15,534 bases of DNA from Acetobacteraceae bacterium (GTDB lineage: Bacteria > Pseudomonadota > Alphaproteobacteria > Acetobacterales > Acetobacteraceae), in NCBI GenBank assembly GCA_019689515.1, contig JADGHI010000032.1:1-15534 (forward strand), read 5' to 3'. The notes beneath the pieces are model-generated. The model was not told the DNA's origin. It made no database searches and saw only the letters and a list, made by a program, of their open reading frames with translations. Shown here in pieces: positions 13,626-15,534 of the stretch; the first letter of the stretch is position 1; the number at the start of each line of letters is the position of its first letter. Made by a program: the position numbers and the translations under genes.

Positions 13626-15534
13626 GTGGCGAGGGGCGCGAAGCCGCGGGCGGCTACCGCATCGGCATTGACGTCGGCGGCACCTTCACCGACGTCGTCT
13701 GCATCGGCCCCGACGGCCGCACCACCCTCGCCAAGGCCGCGAGCACGCCCGCCGACCAGAGCGAGGGCGTGGTCGAGGCGCTGCGCGTGCTGGCGCAGGC
13801 GCTGGGCGTGCCGCTCCCCGACCTGCTCGCGCGCACGGATCGCATCGTCCACGGCACCACCGTCGCGACCAACGCGCTGCTCGAGCGCAAGGGCGCGCGC
13901 GTCGCGATGCTCACCACCGCCGGCCACCGCGACGTGATCGAGATGCGCGAGGGCCTGAAGCCCGACCGCTACGATCTGCGCCTGCCTCCGCCCCCGCCCC
14001 TGGTCCCGCGCCGCCTGCGCCTTCCGGTGCGCGAGCGCCTGCGCGTGGACGGGCGCATGGAGGTGCCGCTCGACGAGGTTTCGCTCGCCGAGGCGATCGA
14101 GGCGTTGCGCGCGGCCCAGGTGGAGGCCGTCGCGGTCTGCTTCCTCCATTCCTGGCGCGATCCGTCGCACGAGCGCCGCGCCGGGGAGGCCGTGGCGAAG
14201 GCCCTGCCCGGCGTCTACGTCACCCTCTCCTCCGACGTGCTGCCGCAGATCAAGGAGTTCGAGCGCTTCTCGACGGCGGCGGTGAACGCCTATGTCGGCC
14301 CGGTCGTCGCGCGCTACCTGACGCGCCTGCGCGCGCGGCTCGGCGAGGCGGGCTATGCCGGTCCCGTCTTCGTCACCCTCTCGCATGGCGGCGTCGCGCC
14401 GGTCGAGGAGGCGGCGCGGCTCGCCGCCGGCACCGCGCTCTCCGGCCCGGCGGGCGGCGTGGCGGCGGGCGTGGCGCTCGCGGCGCGCGGGCTCGGGGCG
14501 AACCTCGTCACCTTCGACGTCGGCGGCACCTCCACCGACATCGCGCTGGTGACGGAGGGCGAGGCGGCGCTCGGTCGCGGCCGCGTCGTCGGCGGCGAGC
14601 GCATCGCGCTCGAAAGCCTCGACATCGTGACGCTCGGCGCGGGCGGCGGCTCGATCGCGCATGTCGGGCCGGGCGGCACGCTCCAGGTCGGGCCGCAGAG
14701 CGCCGGCGCTGTCCCCGGTCCCGTCTGCTACGGCCAGGGCGGCACGGAGCCGACGCTGACCGACGCCAACCTGCTGCTCGGCTACCTCGATCCCGCGAAC
14801 TTCCTCGGCGGGCGGCGGCAGCTCGACATGGCGGCGGCGGAGCGCGCCTTCGCCGCGCTCGGCGAGCGCCTTGGCCTCACCGCGATGCAGGCGGCGGCGG
14901 GGACGCATCGCCTCGCCAATGTCCGCATGGCGGACGGCATCCGCGTCGCCACCGTGCGCCGGGGCGTGGATCCCCGTGACTACGCCCTGCTCGGCTTCGG
15001 CGGCGCCGCCGGCCTGCACGCCACCGCCGTGGCGCGCGAGCTCGGCATCCACCGTGTCGCCGTGCCGCTCTTCGCCGCCGGGCTCTCGGCCTGGGGCATG
15101 CTGCACACGGACCTGCGCTACGAGGTCGCGCGCAGCGAGGCCGACACCGCCGGCGGCGTGCCGCCCGACGAGGCGCTGCGCGCCGCCTTCGCCGCGCTGG
15201 AGGCGGAGGGCCGCGCCCGCGTCGCCGCCTGGTTCGGCGGCCAGGTCGAGACGCGCCGTGCCGCCGACATGCGCTATGGCGAGCAGGTCTTCGAGATCGC
15301 CGTGCCGCTCGACGGGCTCGACTGGGAGTCGCCCGGCCTTGCCGACCGCGTGCGCGAGGCCTTCCACCGCCGCCACGAGGCGCTGTTCACCTACGCGCTG
15401 CGCGGCGAGGAAGTGGTGCTGGTGAATGCGCGCGTCGCCGTGGTGGGCCGCCTGCCGCCCATGCCGGCGCGCGAGGCGCCCGCCGCGGCCGCGCCCGCCG
15501 CGCCCGGCGCCAGGCCGCGCATATGGGTCGTTTA
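13622..15534 (+). CDS. hyuA: Hydantoinase/oxoprolinase subunit HyuA (3' end outside window)
   Basis: This ATPase-fold subunit supplies ATP-driven activation for the HyuBA enzyme. The frame is open from the ATG at 13622 to the right edge (637 codons plus two bases); family members are usually somewhat longer, so only the last part is missing. Motifs include the phosphate-binding YRIGIDVGGTFTDVVCIG (12-29), IVHGTTVATNALLERKGARV (75-94), IEMREGLKPDRYDLR (106-120), LSGPAGGVAAG (273-283), the second nucleotide loop VTFDVGGTSTDIALV (296-310), and GPVCYGQGGTEPTLTDANLLLGYLDP (starting near 366). GFGGAAGLHATAVARELGI is the standard C-terminal ATPase element. Five consecutive prolines occur at 122-126. 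GAAGG-like purines (GAAGG) sit 12 bases upstream inside hyuB, and the ATGA overlap suggests coupling. Nothing suggests a frameshift. Confidence 0.93.
   Translation, partial: MSGEGREAAGGYRIGIDVGGTFTDVVCIGPDGRTTLAKAASTPADQSEGVVEALRVLAQALGVPLPDLLARTDRIVHGTTVATNALLERKGARVAMLTTAGHRDVIEMREGLKPDRYDLRLPPPPPLVPRRLRLPVRERLRVDGRMEVPLDEVSLAEAIEALRAAQVEAVAVCFLHSWRDPSHERRAGEAVAKALPGVYVTLSSDVLPQIKEFERFSTAAVNAYVGPVVARYLTRLRARLGEAGYAGPVFVTLSHGGVAPVEEAARLAAGTALSGPAGGVAAGVALAARGLGANLVTFDVGGTSTDIALVTEGEAALGRGRVVGGERIALESLDIVTLGAGGGSIAHVGPGGTLQVGPQSAGAVPGPVCYGQGGTEPTLTDANLLLGYLDPANFLGGRRQLDMAAAERAFAALGERLGLTAMQAAAGTHRLANVRMADGIRVATVRRGVDPRDYALLGFGGAAGLHATAVARELGIHRVAVPLFAAGLSAWGMLHTDLRYEVARSEADTAGGVPPDEALRAAFAALEAEGRARVAAWFGGQVETRRAADMRYGEQVFEIAVPLDGLDWESPGLADRVREAFHRRHEALFTYALRGEEVVLVNARVAVVGRLPPMPAREAPAAAAPAAPGARPRIWVV

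Noticed and set aside
13610..15376. Minus-strand 588-codon frame opposite hyuA
   Set aside because: It is the shadow of hyuA, whose frame is open to the window edge and contains all expected nucleotide-binding motifs.
1..15534. CRISPR arrays, insertion sequences, tRNA or rRNA genes, phage or defence genes
   Set aside because: No regularly spaced repeats, transposase-like frames or RNA-gene sequences were seen; the content is ordinary metabolic, transport and envelope genes.

Overview
The window is very GC-rich and gene-dense, with almost no A/T-ending codons in its coding frames. Two branched-chain-type ABC transport genes, hydantoinase/oxoprolinase subunits, Tat-like export signals and tight 1- or 4-base gene overlaps all fit an alphaproteobacterium. 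The overall style resembles the Acetobacteraceae (Roseomonas-like); this is an inference from gene content and codon style, not from any marker gene.

Layout from left to right. (1) Positions 1-527, plus strand: the C-terminal end of a sensor histidine kinase whose start lies outside the window. It converges on the next unit across a 49-base gap holding a perfect GC hairpin. (2) Positions 577-6590, minus strand: a six-gene operon read right to left, encoding a periplasmic solute-binding protein, permeases LivH and LivM, ATPases LivG and LivF, and an AMP-forming acyl-CoA ligase. Junctions from livH onward overlap by 4, 4, 4 and 1 bases. (3) Positions 6716-7657, minus strand: an SMP-30/gluconolactonase-family lactone hydrolase, separated from the transporter operon by a 10-bp GC hairpin and a possible promoter. 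(4) Positions 7753-11653, minus strand: two large multi-spanning glycosyltransferases of the family-39/PMT_2 type, separated by 466 bases without a convincing gene. (5) A 307-base divergent intergenic region. (6) Positions 11961 to the right edge, plus strand: hyuB followed by hyuA, overlapping by 4 bases, with hyuA running off the end.

How the parts may work together: the transporter imports an unknown organic solute and the co-transcribed ligase probably traps it as a CoA thioester, which argues for a carboxylic acid rather than an amino acid as substrate. The lactone hydrolase and the HyuBA enzyme (ATP-dependent opening of a cyclic amide, or a related ATP-dependent reaction) are also small-molecule catabolic enzymes, but nothing in the sequence ties all three to one pathway. 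The glycosyltransferase pair probably decorates a lipid or envelope glycan and appears unrelated to the catabolic genes.

I found no mobile element, CRISPR array, tRNA, rRNA or clearly new system. The points most worth a second look are a histidine-kinase N-box lacking both usual asparagines, a degenerate LivG signature motif, the transporter-ligase coupling, the possibly leaderless hyuB start with an inverted repeat over its presumed promoter, and a recurring use of perfect GC hairpins without U-tracts near gene ends.
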